Assembly (NCBI GenBank): GCA_025058835.1
Contig: JANXEI010000001.1
Location: forward strand, 190,561-254,560
From: Acidilobaceae archaeon
Lineage (GTDB): Archaea; Thermoproteota; Thermoprotei_A; Sulfolobales; Acidilobaceae
Direction: 5' to 3'
DNA: 64,000 nucleotides
The notes beneath the pieces are model-generated. The model did no database searches and was not told the origin of the DNA. It saw nothing but the letters and a program-made list of their open reading frames with translations. Both the position numbers and the translations under genes were made by a program. Positions within the stretch are counted from its first letter, which is position 1; each line of letters begins with the position of its first letter. Below are positions 15,790 through 25,438 of the stretch, one piece after another.

Positions 15790-17472
15790 TTACTTAACGA
15801 TGAACCTGGAGAGCAGGGAGAGCGCTGCAGCTGCTCCGAGGGCCAGCGGAAGGCCTAGGAGCGTGAGGAACGCTTCCCTTATCAGCGACAGGAAGTAGAG
15901 GAAGGCATAGTTCCAGTTGGGGAACGGCATAGTTATTGTAGGGCCATAGGTGGCGTTGAAGAAGGCAGGCTGAACTAGGGAGAGGAGGGTCACGAAGGCC
16001 AGGGCGGTCAGCACCAGAGAGGCTGTGGCAACCACGCCCCTCCTGTAAGGAGTTAGCTCCCTCACGCCTGCTGCCAAGCCCATAGCCAGTGCTCCAAACA
16101 GAACGCTTGCTCTGACCTGCCCAAGGAAACCGCTGAAGGAGTAAACGTCTGATAGGCTAAAGGGACGACCCAGGAAGGAGTAGAAGCTCCAGAAGGAGAC
16201 CTCGTAGATCAGCGCTAGGCCGAGGCTCAACAGCAGGGCTCTGCCCAGGTTACCTTCCAGCTGGGCAGAGAGGTAGAGGGAGAAGAGGGCAATGGCAGCC
16301 ACAACTGCCAAGATGGCTAGGGAGAGGAACGTCCTCCAGGCGATCTCCCTACTGGGCAGGTTGCCGACTATCTCCTCGTAGCTCCTTGCACCGTTTACTA
16401 CTGCTAGGTCGAGGCCCGCCCCGTCAGCCAGCGCCCTGAGGGTTCTGGCTGCCTGCTCTGAGGCCATGAGAGCGTACTTGCTCCCCCTCTCCGCAGGGAG
16501 CGAGAGCCCCTCCGTTATCGGCTTGCCCAACGAGTTAGCCGGCAAGGGCCAGCCCATGATCATGGAGATGGTGGGCGCCACGTCCTTCTGGTCAAAGGAG
16601 GGCCTGTAGGTGCCAGGCTTTGCGAGGGGAGATATGATCATCATGTAAAAGGCGGTGACCTCCTCCTCAGGGCCTCCGTGGTGAGCCCCCTTCTTGAAGC
16701 CATGATCGTTTAGAACTACGAGCAACGTGTCCTTCAGGACTCCCCTCTCCTGGAGGGCCTCGACGAAAGTGGAGAGGAGGGCTATGACGTTGACGAGAGT
16801 AGCGTTGTACTCCTCAGTGAAAGGCCCTGCCTTGTGACCCATGGTGTCCACGTCGGTCAGCCCTATCCAGAGGAAGAGCCTCTCTCCCCTAGCAGTCCTC
16901 CTCTCCACGAGCTCCAGCGCCTCCTGAAGGGCCACGGCTGCCTGGCTCCCGCCCCTGTCCATGGGGTAGGACTCGTCGAGGAGGTGGCCGAAAACCTTGT
17001 GGATCCCGCTGTCGCCCACGCTTGCAGTCACGTAGCCCCTCTCCTTTGCTATCTTGAACAGGTTGTCCACCTCGATCTTCCTAGAGAAGAAGTTTGACGA
17101 TACCTCGTGAACCTCCGGCGGCGCGCCGCTGAGAATGGTGCCCCTCGTGGGGTAGGAGAAGGAAGGCAGCACTGTCTTTCCGTCCAAGTAGAGGGCTGTC
17201 TTAGACACGAAGGACCTCACAGTCTCGTTGTTCTGCATGTGGTAGAGGAGGGCAGACTGGCTCAGGCCGTCGAGGAGGACGATGATGACGTGCTTTGCTA
17301 GCGGCTCCCCGCCGCCGCTCGTCCTCTCTACCTTCACGACAGAGCTCAGGAAGGGGTTCCTGTAATTAGTCCAACTACTGACCGCTCCCATGGCAAAGTT
17401 CTGGGAAAGGTAGCCTACGATCAGGAGGAAAGCAACGACCATAGCCAGAGCCGCCAGGGTCCTCATGCCCAT
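15790..17472 (-). CDS. Membrane-bound type I phosphodiesterase / alkaline phosphatase superfamily protein
   Basis: A 560-residue protein with an N-terminal signal anchor (residues 4-28), a catalytic domain and a C-terminal bundle of about five or six membrane helices (from about 372). Catalytic elements are D68 (IVLLDGL), T109 as likely nucleophile in SYPTRGTILSG, TDVDTMGHKAG, and NDHGFKKGAHHGG. This order, signal anchor then metal-dependent phosphotransferase domain then helices, is that of eukaryotic GPI ethanolamine phosphate transferases. In an archaeon the natural substrate may be a lipid or glycan head group on the outer face, which is inference. Follows the ion transporter gene on the same strand after 65 bases. 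Confidence 0.85.
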   Translation of the reverse strand: MGMRTLAALAMVVAFLLIVGYLSQNFAMGAVSSWTNYRNPFLSSVVKVERTSGGGEPLAKHVIIVLLDGLSQSALLYHMQNNETVRSFVSKTALYLDGKTVLPSFSYPTRGTILSGAPPEVHEVSSNFFSRKIEVDNLFKIAKERGYVTASVGDSGIHKVFGHLLDESYPMDRGGSQAAVALQEALELVERRTARGERLFLWIGLTDVDTMGHKAGPFTEEYNATLVNVIALLSTFVEALQERGVLKDTLLVVLNDHGFKKGAHHGGPEEEVTAFYMMIISPLAKPGTYRPSFDQKDVAPTISMIMGWPLPANSLGKPITEGLSLPAERGSKYALMASEQAARTLRALADGAGLDLAVVNGARSYEEIVGNLPSREIAWRTFLSLAILAVVAAIALFSLYLSAQLEGNLGRALLLSLGLALIYEVSFWSFYSFLGRPFSLSDVYSFSGFLGQVRASVLFGALAMGLAAGVRELTPYRRGVVATASLVLTALAFVTLLSLVQPAFFNATYGPTITMPFPNWNYAFLYFLSLIREAFLTLLGLPLALGAAAALSLLSRFIVK

Positions 17473-17537
17473 CGCCAGGAGGCTCAGGAGCTGCCATACC
17501 TAAAGGCCGGAAATTGGGAGAGGAATATATCTATAGA

Positions 17538-19010
17538 TCACTCCGTTGCCAGAGGCGGCGGCTTGTAGTCTGCTGGGGCCCGGGGCTCTATCACGAGGTT
17601 TAGCCACAGCAAGGAGATCAGGACTTGCAGAGTAGCTATGGGTATGGCATACTTGATCCAGTAGCCGAAAGATATCTTCTTCCCCTTCTTCTCCATGAGG
17701 CCGAGGGCTATGATGTTGGCAGTAGAGCCAATGGGCGTGTAGTTGCCAGCCATGGTGCCGGAGAACAGTAGAGCCCAGAACATGGCGAAGACGTTCCACC
17801 CCTTGCTCTCGTAAAGGGAAAAAACGACGGGTATTAGTACTGCGATTGCAAGCACGTTGTCTAGGAATGCTGTGAGCACTCCCTGCGCCGCGAAGACCGT
17901 CAGGAGGGTCCCTGTCTCCACCGAGCCCACCGCGTTACCCACGAGGCTCCCTAGGCTCACAATGTACTCCCCCATCTTCACGCTAGCTCCAGTGTACTTC
18001 AGGGTGCCCACGGTGGAGAAGAGGAGGAGGAAGAACAGCAGCGTCCACCAGTCGACCCTTTGCGTCACTATCTCCCTTGCCCTGTGCCTCTCCAGCAAGA
18101 GGCCTATGCCCGACCACAGCATCGGCGTCGCCACTAGGAGCACGTTCTTCATGGAGCCCTTCTCCTTCCCCAGCAAGACCTCCAGCTGCTCCTCCAGGGG
18201 GTGGTGGAGGATCAGCATGCCTATAGTGCCTAAGAAGAGCAACCAGTTAACGAGCTGGAGCTTCCTGATCTCATCGCTGATCTCCAGCCTAATGCCAGCC
18301 TTGCCCACCTTTGCGTTCATCTCTGCCACGTAGTCCCTCCAGAGCACTAGGGAGGCCACTATCGATGCCAAGAGCACCAGGAGGGCGTTAGGAGCAGCCC
18401 ACGTCAGGAAGTCGGTAAAGGTGAAGCCTCCCCTTAGCGCAACTATCACGCCTATCGGGTTGCCGACAACGGTAGCGCTGCTGCCTACGTTAGTGGTGAA
18501 CACTGCGGCGAGGACTAGGGGGACGGGGTCCATCTTCAGCCTGTCTGCTATCTTGACTATGAAGAGGGTTATGAATATGATCGACGTTACTTCGTCCACC
18601 AGCGCAGCCATGAAGGCAGCCATGAAGAGGACCATAGCGTAGAGGACAGCCCCCGATCTGATCCTAGAGCCTATGGTGTCGAGGAGGTAGTCGAAGAAGT
18701 GCCTCTCCTCCAGGATGCCTATGACCGTCATCATGCCCACGAGGAACACTATCACGTCTAGCTGGGCGAAGAAGATGAAGTTCCTCAGATCGATAAGGCC
18801 TAGGAAGAACAGGGCAGCAACGCCGAGGAGGGCAAAGGCCACCCTGAACTGCCAATAGAGGAGGGTGGCGCTAATGAACAGCACGAGGATGCTCATAGCT
18901 ACCGTTTGCCTGAAGTCAAAGCCGCCGATGCTAGCAAGGAAGAACATAGCGGTTGGGTTGAAGACTATCAGGAACTCCTTAATTCCTACCATCAGGAGCA
19001 CCGTCCTCAT
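17538..19010 (-). CDS. ArsB/NhaD-type ion transporter (IT superfamily)
   Basis: A 490-residue protein with about eleven or twelve membrane segments. It shows the paired re-entrant signatures of the IT superfamily: TTNVGSSATVVGNPIGV in the first half and SGTMAGNYTPIGSTANII in the second, and the VDEVTSIIF element. Members transport arsenite, sodium/proton, citrate or other anions; the sequence does not decide among these. No ArsR-like regulator or arsenate reductase is adjacent. ATG start at 19010. The divergent spacer to the next gene holds a 12-base perfect palindrome. Confidence 0.88.
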   Translation of the reverse strand: MRTVLLMVGIKEFLIVFNPTAMFFLASIGGFDFRQTVAMSILVLFISATLLYWQFRVAFALLGVAALFFLGLIDLRNFIFFAQLDVIVFLVGMMTVIGILEERHFFDYLLDTIGSRIRSGAVLYAMVLFMAAFMAALVDEVTSIIFITLFIVKIADRLKMDPVPLVLAAVFTTNVGSSATVVGNPIGVIVALRGGFTFTDFLTWAAPNALLVLLASIVASLVLWRDYVAEMNAKVGKAGIRLEISDEIRKLQLVNWLLFLGTIGMLILHHPLEEQLEVLLGKEKGSMKNVLLVATPMLWSGIGLLLERHRAREIVTQRVDWWTLLFFLLLFSTVGTLKYTGASVKMGEYIVSLGSLVGNAVGSVETGTLLTVFAAQGVLTAFLDNVLAIAVLIPVVFSLYESKGWNVFAMFWALLFSGTMAGNYTPIGSTANIIALGLMEKKGKKISFGYWIKYAIPIATLQVLISLLWLNLVIEPRAPADYKPPPLATE

Positions 19011-19020
19011 GTCCCTCCTA

Positions 19021-19032
19021 ACTCTTAAGAGT
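19021..19032. promoter_or_regulatory. 12-base perfect palindrome in divergent spacer
   Basis: ACTCTTAAGAGT equals its own reverse complement and sits 11 bases upstream of the transporter ATG (19010) in a 59-base divergent spacer. It could be an operator for a dimeric regulator or simply contain a TATA-like TTAA core. A palindrome of this length can arise by chance. Confidence 0.3.
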
Positions 19033-19069
19033 TTTTAGAGCAAGCTATTGGCGAGGTGCTGGTGACAAG

Positions 19070-20128
19070 TTGGTAGAGGGTGCCCTCGTCAAAATCAGAG
19101 AGGAGGTGGGGGAGGGGATCGTGAACTTCTTCACTTCCTCCCCCGAGCTAGTCCTAGGAGAGGGAGCCACTGCTGTGAAGAGGGCAACTATCAAGTTACC
19201 GCCAATGGGGCCGCGGGGCTCACAGGTAAAGTTCAGCTACCTGACAGTAGGGGTGCTAGTTCCCCCTCATCTGAAGGCCCCGCTGAGGTGGAGGATGGAA
19301 CTAGAGGGGGTTACGGTATCGAGGGAGATGAAGCCCCAGATGGCAATAGAGCTGGACGACGGCTACCTCTACGGGGCTATGTACGATACCTCCCCCATCC
19401 TCTCTGCGAAGAAGAACTCTGCTTACGGCTGCCTGCTGAGGTTCTCCTACGACTCTGCCCATCCCATAACGGTCGTGGAGGCTAGCATGGTTAACGGCTT
19501 CCAGACGCAGAAGGCCTCTTACTCCATGGCCTACCTCTCCGGCTACCTCGCTCTAGAGCCGGGCGAGAGCGTCACGATACCCGTGAGCCTCCCTAAGATG
19601 GTCGGGAACGACACGAGGATCACGGTAACAGCACTGGTAAGATCGCCTAGAGCTGGACTAAGGGTTGTGGCAGGAGAGAGGGCCGAGATCTCGGGGCCCG
19701 GGCTAAAGGCCGTAGAGCTGTCGGTGAAGGAGGTCTCAGAGGTGAGGATCGAATACCCTCCCCAAGAGGTGAAGATATACCCAAAGAGGGCCGTGGTGAC
19801 GGGAATGATAGTGCTGAACAGATCTCTCCCCACCCCCTTGGACGTTGAGGTTGTAGATGTGAGGAGGGAGGGGAGCGAGAGAACTGTAAGCCTCCTCCTT
19901 CACAACCCCGGCAGGGAGGTGGCAGAGGAGGTGGCAGTGGTGATCAAGCAATCAACGATTGTCATAAAAGAGATGAGGGTGGACTCCATTCGGCCCGGAG
20001 AGAGCACCACTCTGAGCGTCTCTCTAGACGTTGCTCGCCTCCCCTCCAGGATACCTCGCCTGATCGTGGAAGTAAGGTGGAACAAGGAGGGGATCCCCTC
20101 CTCAAAGACAGTAGATGTGGACATCTAG
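19070..20128 (+). CDS. Beta-rich protein of unknown function
   Basis: A 352-residue protein I cannot assign. Secondary structure looks almost wholly beta: several modules of alternating strands, and a C-terminal segment (about 255-352) that resembles CARDB/immunoglobulin-like domains (VVDVRREGSERTVSLLLHN, then RPGESTTLSVSLD). There is no signal peptide or membrane segment, which is odd for such modules. TTG start at 19070 is preceded by GGTGA. Its stop codon shares a CTAG with that of the convergent Cas4-like gene. Divergent from the ion transporter. Confidence 0.7.
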   Translation: MVEGALVKIREEVGEGIVNFFTSSPELVLGEGATAVKRATIKLPPMGPRGSQVKFSYLTVGVLVPPHLKAPLRWRMELEGVTVSREMKPQMAIELDDGYLYGAMYDTSPILSAKKNSAYGCLLRFSYDSAHPITVVEASMVNGFQTQKASYSMAYLSGYLALEPGESVTIPVSLPKMVGNDTRITVTALVRSPRAGLRVVAGERAEISGPGLKAVELSVKEVSEVRIEYPPQEVKIYPKRAVVTGMIVLNRSLPTPLDVEVVDVRREGSERTVSLLLHNPGREVAEEVAVVIKQSTIVIKEMRVDSIRPGESTTLSVSLDVARLPSRIPRLIVEVRWNKEGIPSSKTVDVDI

Positions 20129-20736
20129 AAAATGGACCTGTCCCTGGTAACCCACTCTCCCATCTCGCCGGGCTCATCGCCTAGATCCAGGCACTCCTCC
20201 CTAAAGGGACACCTAGCGCATCTCCTTTCAGATCTATTGGCAAAGGGCACTATGCCCTCCTTCACCGCCAGCACCTCCTCCGCGGCGAACTTCACTAGCT
20301 GGAGGTGCTCCTCCCTCACCTGGACTCTTGCGCTCCTGTCGAGGTACCTCACCTCTACCCAGGCCTCTTTTGCTCCTGCTTTGTGCATCAGGATCATGGC
20401 ATATGCTGCCCCCTGGAGGTAGTCGCCTAGCCAAGCCCCCTCCCTAGGCGCTCTCGTCGTCTTGATCTCTACTACCAGAACTTTCCCGTCCTCCACGAGG
20501 TATTCATCTGGCCTCCCCTTTAGCACATAGCTCCCCATGTCGAGCTCTATGGGCTCCTCCGTCCTGAACCCTCTAGCTCTCGCAAGGGCTTGAAGAACGA
20601 GGTGGTAAAGGCTCCTGAGGAAGAGGTTCAGCCTCTCCAGCAACCCCCTCCTCCTGCCAAAGTGGAGCTCGAAGAAGAGGAGGCGGGGGCAGTAGTGATA
20701 GGAGCGGAGCTCGCTAGGGTAAACGCGGGGCTTCAT
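20125..20736 (-). CDS. Cas4/RecB-like PD-(D/E)XK nuclease with Fe-S cysteines
   Basis: A 203-residue protein with the Cas4 arrangement: C16 in SYHYCPR, the nuclease core D77 (GRPDEYL), E90 and K92 (VVEIKTT), Q108 in the YLQGAAYA motif, and C173, C176 and C182 ([12 protein letters not shown]), which together would bind a 4Fe-4S cluster. The ATG at 20736 overlaps the IleRS stop as ATGA; the longer frame to 20781 lies inside ileS and is not used. No other cas gene or repeat array is in the window, so this is a solo Cas4-like nuclease, perhaps a DNA repair enzyme. Confidence 0.87.
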   Translation of the reverse strand: MKPRVYPSELRSYHYCPRLLFFELHFGRRRGLLERLNLFLRSLYHLVLQALARARGFRTEEPIELDMGSYVLKGRPDEYLVEDGKVLVVEIKTTRAPREGAWLGDYLQGAAYAMILMHKAGAKEAWVEVRYLDRSARVQVREEHLQLVKFAAEEVLAVKEGIVPFANRSERRCARCPFREECLDLGDEPGEMGEWVTRDRSIF

Positions 20737-23700
20737 GCCCTCTTTATGCCTAGGAGGAACTTCTTGTCGTCCACTTCCCACTCCTCACTGAAGGCCCCCT
20801 CCTCCGGCGCGCTATAACGGATCTCTACGGCCCTCACCTCGTTCTTCACGAAGTCCTCTAGCCTCCTGACAGCGCTCACCATCTCCTCGTCCCCCTGGAC
20901 CCAGAGGATCACCTTGTCCTCTATGTTAAGCCTTGCCTCCTTCCTCATGTGCTGAGCCCTCCTGATCACCTCCCTCGCATAGCCCTCTACCTCTTCCTCC
21001 TCCCGTATCCTCTTGTCGAGGGCCACTACTGCCAGCTCTGAGTCCTTCACTACTAGCCACTCTGGGTATTCAGCAAGGAGCTCTACATGTCTCCTCTCCA
21101 ACCTCACCCTCTCCCCGTTGAGCTCCAGCTCGTAGTAGCCCACAGTTGCGAGAGCTCTAGCTATTTCTGCCCCTCTGGCCTCCAGAACCTTCACCACCTC
21201 TCGCGAGAGCTTCTTGAAGTCCTTCCCTATCTCCCCGAGCACAGGCTTCACCGAATAGGCTTTCAGGCTCTCTAGGAAAGCTTCGGACTCCAGCTCGACC
21301 CTCTTGGCGTTCACCAGCTCCCCGAAGAGCTCCGGCAGGGCTCGAAGGGCCGAGGCCACTTCTTCTCTCTTCGGCACCACTATAACCCTGCTCACGGGCC
21401 TCCTCAGCTTTATCCCTGCCGTTGCCCTGAGCGCCAGCACCTCCTCTGCGAGCTCCCTCAGGAGGGCCACGCTCCTCTCCAGCTCCTCGTCAGCCACGCC
21501 CTCTGGAGCAGGTAGGGGGAGCATGTGGACGCTGAGCGGAGCGTCCTTCTCTGCGATCTTCACAAAACGCTGGTAGATGTACTCGGTGAAGAAGGGAATA
21601 AAGGGGGCAGCAAGGAGGAGCCAGGCGCGCAAGGCGTAATAGAGCGTTGCATATGCAGCCCTCTTGCTCGGCGTGTCCCTCTCCTCCCAAACTCTCCTCC
21701 TGATCAGCCTCACGTAGAACCTGCTCACGTCTTCGAGAAGGAACGCCCTGAGCGCCCTAGCAGCGTCGTGTAGCCTAAGGGCATTCATGGCCTTGTGGTA
21801 CTCCGCCACGAGCCTCCTCGTCCTCGATATGAGCCAGCGATCTAGGGGCTCGAGGTAGGCCTCAACGCTCTCCAGGCTGCTCTCCTCTGGATCGAAAGAG
21901 TCAAGGCTCATGTAGGTGGAGGCGAAGACGAAGGTGTTCCAGAACACCGTGAAGTCTTTCGCTGTATGCTCTAGCCCCTTCCAGGAGAACCTCAGGTCCT
22001 CCCACACCGTGGAGCTCATGAGCCACAGCCTCACCACGTCCCTCGGCACCTTGGAGATGAGCTCCTCGAAGTCCACGTAGTTCCCCAGGCTCTTGTGCAT
22101 CTCCCTCCCCTGCTCGTCCAGCGCAAAGCCGTGAACCAGCACTCTCCTGTAGGGGGACTTGCCGAAGCCTATGATGCCGCTCCTGAGGAGGCTGAAGAAC
22201 CACCCCCGCGTCTGGTCGTGGCCCTCCACAATGAAGTCCACTGGCTCCAGCCTCTCGTATAGCTCCCTGTTCCTGGGATAGCCGAGGCTGGCATAGAAGG
22301 CTACGCCGCTGTCGAACCAAACGTCTAGCACATCTGGAACCCTCTCAGCTTCGCCTTCGCAGTGCGGGCAGCGGATCTTCACCCTGTCGATCCAGGGCCT
22401 GTGGAGGTCCTGAGGTACCTCGCCGCCGAGCTCCTCCAGCTCCCTAACGCTCCCCACTACGTGATACTTCTTGCACCTCTTGCAGACCCAGATGGGGAGG
22501 GGGATGCCCCAGAACCTCTGCCTGCTTATCGCCCAGTCCCTCACCTCCTCTACCATGTTCATGAACCTGGTCCTCGCCCAATCCGGCACCCACTCTACTT
22601 TGCTCGCCTCCTCCACGAGCTCCTTCTTTAGCCGCGTCACCGCAATGAACCACTGCTCCGTTGCCCTAAGCGCGAGGGGCGTCTTACACCTCCAGCAGAC
22701 GGGATACCTGTGGACTATGCGGGCTGCATGGAAAAGGGAGCCCCTCTGCCTGAGGTCATCGACAATTACCCTGTTGGCCTCATCCCTGAAGTGCATGCCC
22801 GAATACTTGCCGGCCTCCCGCGTCATTCTGCCCACTTCGTCTACCAAGGAGACTATGGGGATCCCCAACCTTGCTGCCACTTCCGAGTCCACGCTGCCAT
22901 GGCCAGATGCGGCATGGACAAGCCCTGTTCCCTCATATGCAGTCACTCCCTCAGGAGCCATGACTACCTTGTGGTACTGCCTTAGCTCTCTCTGCGCCTC
23001 CACCAGGTCCTCGAGGGGGTGATCGTACTCTACTCCCTCCAGCGCCCTCCCTGGAAGTACCTCCAGCACCTCGTAGCTCTCTATGCCAGCCTCCTTCATC
23101 ACCTCCTCTAGCCTGGCCTTTGCAATTATGAGGACCTCCTCTCCCACCTTCACCCTTGCGTACTCCAGCTCTGGGTGGGCCATGACGAACACGTTTGCAG
23201 GGATAGTCCAAGGCGTGGTGGTCCAAATGAGCAGGTGCTCTCCCCTCCTCCCCCTCAAGGGGAACTTCACGTATATGGAGGGATCTTCTAGGTCCCTGTA
23301 CTCCGAGACCTCGTAGTCTGCTAGCACCGTTTCACAGCGGGGACACCAGTGGAGAACTCTATACCCCTTGTAGAGCAACCCCCTCTCGTGGGCCCTCTTT
23401 ATGAGCCACCAGCCCGACTCTATGTAGGAGTTCTCGTAAGTCACATATGGCTCACTCCAGTCCAGGGAGGCCCCTATCTCGGAGAACTGCCTGCTCATCG
23501 CCTCCATGTTGTCCCTGACGAAGGCCTTGCATGCCTCCACAAACTTGTCTATGCCAACCTTTTCCTGTATCTCCTTCTTACTCTTAATTCCGAGAGACTG
23601 CTCTATCTTGACCTCTATGGGTAGGCCGTGCGTGTCAAACCCTGGCTTGTCCCAAACGCTGTGACCCGTCATCCGGTGATATCTGATCACCACGTCCTTG

Positions 23701-23906
23701 ATGACCTTGTTCCAGGCCGTGCCTATGTGGATGGACTTGGCTGAAGCGTAAGGGGGACCGTCGAGGAAATAGAACTTCCTCCCCGACCTTTTCCGTAACT
23801 GCTCATAGACCTTCTCCCTCTCCCAAAACTCCTTTACCTCTTTTTCTACAGAGAACTGATCGTACTTCTCCTTAGAGAGGAGGTCCTTTAGCCTCACATG
23901 CCTCAC
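20733..23906 (-). CDS. ileS: Isoleucyl-tRNA synthetase
   Basis: A 1057-residue class I synthetase, normal for the archaeal/eukaryotic type. The HIGH motif reads HIGT at residues 60-63 and the KMSKS-like loop reads MHKSLGN near 602. An editing domain lies between, zinc-binding pairs CPRC and CxxC (for example CKRCKKYH) are visible, and a [14 protein letters not shown] segment is typical for IleRS. GTG start at 23906 overlaps the stop of the small upstream gene (GTGA); the 3' end overlaps the Cas4-like gene. All three form one operon from a promoter near 24200. Confidence 0.97.
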   Translation of the reverse strand: MRHVRLKDLLSKEKYDQFSVEKEVKEFWEREKVYEQLRKRSGRKFYFLDGPPYASAKSIHIGTAWNKVIKDVVIRYHRMTGHSVWDKPGFDTHGLPIEVKIEQSLGIKSKKEIQEKVGIDKFVEACKAFVRDNMEAMSRQFSEIGASLDWSEPYVTYENSYIESGWWLIKRAHERGLLYKGYRVLHWCPRCETVLADYEVSEYRDLEDPSIYVKFPLRGRRGEHLLIWTTTPWTIPANVFVMAHPELEYARVKVGEEVLIIAKARLEEVMKEAGIESYEVLEVLPGRALEGVEYDHPLEDLVEAQRELRQYHKVVMAPEGVTAYEGTGLVHAASGHGSVDSEVAARLGIPIVSLVDEVGRMTREAGKYSGMHFRDEANRVIVDDLRQRGSLFHAARIVHRYPVCWRCKTPLALRATEQWFIAVTRLKKELVEEASKVEWVPDWARTRFMNMVEEVRDWAISRQRFWGIPLPIWVCKRCKKYHVVGSVRELEELGGEVPQDLHRPWIDRVKIRCPHCEGEAERVPDVLDVWFDSGVAFYASLGYPRNRELYERLEPVDFIVEGHDQTRGWFFSLLRSGIIGFGKSPYRRVLVHGFALDEQGREMHKSLGNYVDFEELISKVPRDVVRLWLMSSTVWEDLRFSWKGLEHTAKDFTVFWNTFVFASTYMSLDSFDPEESSLESVEAYLEPLDRWLISRTRRLVAEYHKAMNALRLHDAARALRAFLLEDVSRFYVRLIRRRVWEERDTPSKRAAYATLYYALRAWLLLAAPFIPFFTEYIYQRFVKIAEKDAPLSVHMLPLPAPEGVADEELERSVALLRELAEEVLALRATAGIKLRRPVSRVIVVPKREEVASALRALPELFGELVNAKRVELESEAFLESLKAYSVKPVLGEIGKDFKKLSREVVKVLEARGAEIARALATVGYYELELNGERVRLERRHVELLAEYPEWLVVKDSELAVVALDKRIREEEEVEGYAREVIRRAQHMRKEARLNIEDKVILWVQGDEEMVSAVRRLEDFVKNEVRAVEIRYSAPEEGAFSEEWEVDDKKFLLGIKRA

Positions 23907-24142
23907 CTGCTCGCATCTACCCAGTCTACTTTGACCCTCTCCCCCACTATGCTCGACACCAGGGCCTTTATCTCCTCTTCCTTGCCCGGCTCCGCCAGCC
24001 TGAGCTCTACGAACCTGAACTCTGGGACCACCTGGGACCTCACCTCGACTACCTCTGCATTGAATTTCCTAAGCTCCTGGAGGACCCTTGAGTGCTCCTC
24101 CTCTGAGTAGGTGGTGTAGTAGATTCTGTACAACCTTCGCAC
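23903..24142 (-). CDS. Small protein, predicted ferredoxin-like fold, first gene of the ileS operon
   Basis: A 79-residue protein starting at GTG 24142, chosen because GGTGG lies six bases before it; an alternative GTG is at 24151. Predicted order is strand, helix, strand, strand, helix, strand ([58 protein letters not shown]), the pattern of ACT and other ferredoxin-like small-molecule binding domains. I do not recognise a named family. It overlaps ileS by four bases, so expression is coupled to the synthetase. Confidence 0.7.
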   Translation of the reverse strand: MRRLYRIYYTTYSEEEHSRVLQELRKFNAEVVEVRSQVVPEFRFVELRLAEPGKEEEIKALVSSIVGERVKVDWVDASR

Positions 24143-24196
24143 GCAGCCCACCAGGGGGAGTCAACGATATGAGCCTTATAGCTTATGCGTGCCCAC

Positions 24197-24205
24197 TATA
24201 TAAAA
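24197..24205. promoter_or_regulatory. Shared bidirectional TATA box, ileS operon and AbrB-ACT gene
   Basis: TATATAAAA reads as a strong TATA box on plus, about 30 bases before a TTG at 24228, and its complement TTTTATATA serves the small protein-ileS-cas4 operon on minus, with expected start near 24175. No second box is visible in the 103-base spacer. Confidence 0.6.
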
Positions 24206-24245
24206 TCTCTGGAAAAGGTTCGTTTTATTGGTGGCAACTTTGAGG

Positions 24246-24656
24246 ATGTCAGAGATTATTAAAGTGGATTTGAAAGGTAGGATCACCATCCCTCAGACCA
24301 TGAGAGAGGCGCTGGAGATCAGGCCGGGAATGCTCATGGTGTTGATAGCGGATGCTGAGAAACGAGAGATCATAATGAACCCTGTCATGACGAGCGGGGA
24401 GACCATGTACGAGTTCGACATCCTCCTCGCCGACAGGCCTGGATCTCTTGCCTCTGTCACCAACGTCTTTGCAGAACATAAAGCGGATATCGTTGCATCT
24501 AAGTGTGCCAGCATAACGAGAGGTGAGGAGGCGAACTGTATCATAGTTGCTGACATGAGCCTGTCCTCCTCCTCGCCCGAGAAGATCAGGGAGGACCTTG
24601 AGGCCCTGGAAACTGTGATCCAGGTCAAGATGAGAAGGTTCGAGAGCAGGCTCTAA
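24246..24656 (+). CDS. AbrB-type DNA-binding domain fused to an ACT domain
   Basis: A 136-residue putative transcription regulator. Residues 1-45 form a SpoVT/AbrB swapped-hairpin domain (IIKVDLKGRITIPQTMRE, then a DxxKREI-type strand). Residues 55-135 form an ACT domain (FDILLADRPGSLASVTNVFAEHKA), the fold that binds amino acids in regulators. The ATG at 24246 gives the AbrB domain a natural start; TTG at 24228 could be a leaderless start. It is divergent from the ileS operon over a shared TATA box, suggesting it may sense an amino acid and control one or both sides; that is inference. Confidence 0.85.
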   Translation: MSEIIKVDLKGRITIPQTMREALEIRPGMLMVLIADAEKREIIMNPVMTSGETMYEFDILLADRPGSLASVTNVFAEHKADIVASKCASITRGEEANCIIVADMSLSSSSPEKIREDLEALETVIQVKMRRFESRL

Positions 24657-25393
24657 CGCTTGGCGAGCCTCATCAGGAAGAGCAGGACCGCGACGAGCAG
24701 AACCACGAGAGATATGATCCTTGAGGTGGTCAGCGAGAGGGCAAAGAGCGCCAACTCCCTCTCGTACTTTATCCCCCACACCGCCCAGGCTAGCACTGCG
24801 GGGAACGTGAAGTCTCTCTGCCGCAGGCCTGCTGTTGCAGAGATGGCCGTGACAACGAGGAGAACGAGCGCTGCCCACGCCTCTTCCGATATCCCAAAGC
24901 CGTCCCATCCGATAGACTTGAGGAACACGGCTACGTTTGCAACGACCGCCACCATCAGCCACGACAGGTAAAGGCTAAAGGGGAACACGTTCACGACCCA
25001 CCCCTTTAGGTTGAGCGCAGGCAACCTCCTGTCCTGCTCCAGGTACACAAGCGTCACCGCTATCATAAGCGCAGCGTTTACGAGGGTAGAGAGGAGGAGC
25101 TGCTCGTAATGCCAGAGGAAGATCCAGGCAACGTTAAGCAAGTTGGAGAGGATGAAGAAGCGCAGGACGCGGGAGCTCACCTCTCCCCCTCTCAACACCG
25201 ATATCACGAATAGGCCGAGGAAGAGGTAGATGAGGAGCCAGATAGAGAACACGTAGCCTCGAGGAGTGATCAGTGTGGGATACTTCTCTGATATCTCCTG
25301 GGTCAGAACGCCGCCTATCAGCTCTGTGCTTGCTGCCAGGAAATTAACGCTCACCACCAGCAGAAACGTGAGGGCTGCCGCTAGCCTTTCCAT
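24653..25393 (-). CDS. TspO/MBR-related membrane protein
   Basis: A 246-residue protein with about six or seven membrane segments and many Trp and Tyr. The N-terminal half has the TspO-like elements ELIGG, a Thr-Pro-Gly-like TPRGYVFSIWLLIYLFLG and NVAWIFLWHYEQL. It is longer than classic TspO (about 160 residues), as in the family branch with extra helices. TspO proteins bind tetrapyrroles in bacteria and mitochondria; the archaeal role is unknown. ATG start at 25393. Its stop overlaps that of the AbrB-ACT gene in a CTAA. Confidence 0.78.
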   Translation of the reverse strand: MERLAAALTFLLVVSVNFLAASTELIGGVLTQEISEKYPTLITPRGYVFSIWLLIYLFLGLFVISVLRGGEVSSRVLRFFILSNLLNVAWIFLWHYEQLLLSTLVNAALMIAVTLVYLEQDRRLPALNLKGWVVNVFPFSLYLSWLMVAVVANVAVFLKSIGWDGFGISEEAWAALVLLVVTAISATAGLRQRDFTFPAVLAWAVWGIKYERELALFALSLTTSRIISLVVLLVAVLLFLMRLAKR

Positions 25394-25438
25394 GAGCGTA
25401 TCACATCACAGACAGCGGGAGGGCAGAGGTTATAGAGG

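Noticed and set aside
20125-20736. CRISPR-Cas locus suggested by the Cas4-like gene
   Set aside because: I looked for regularly spaced repeats and other cas genes in the window and saw none; the gene sits in the ileS operon.
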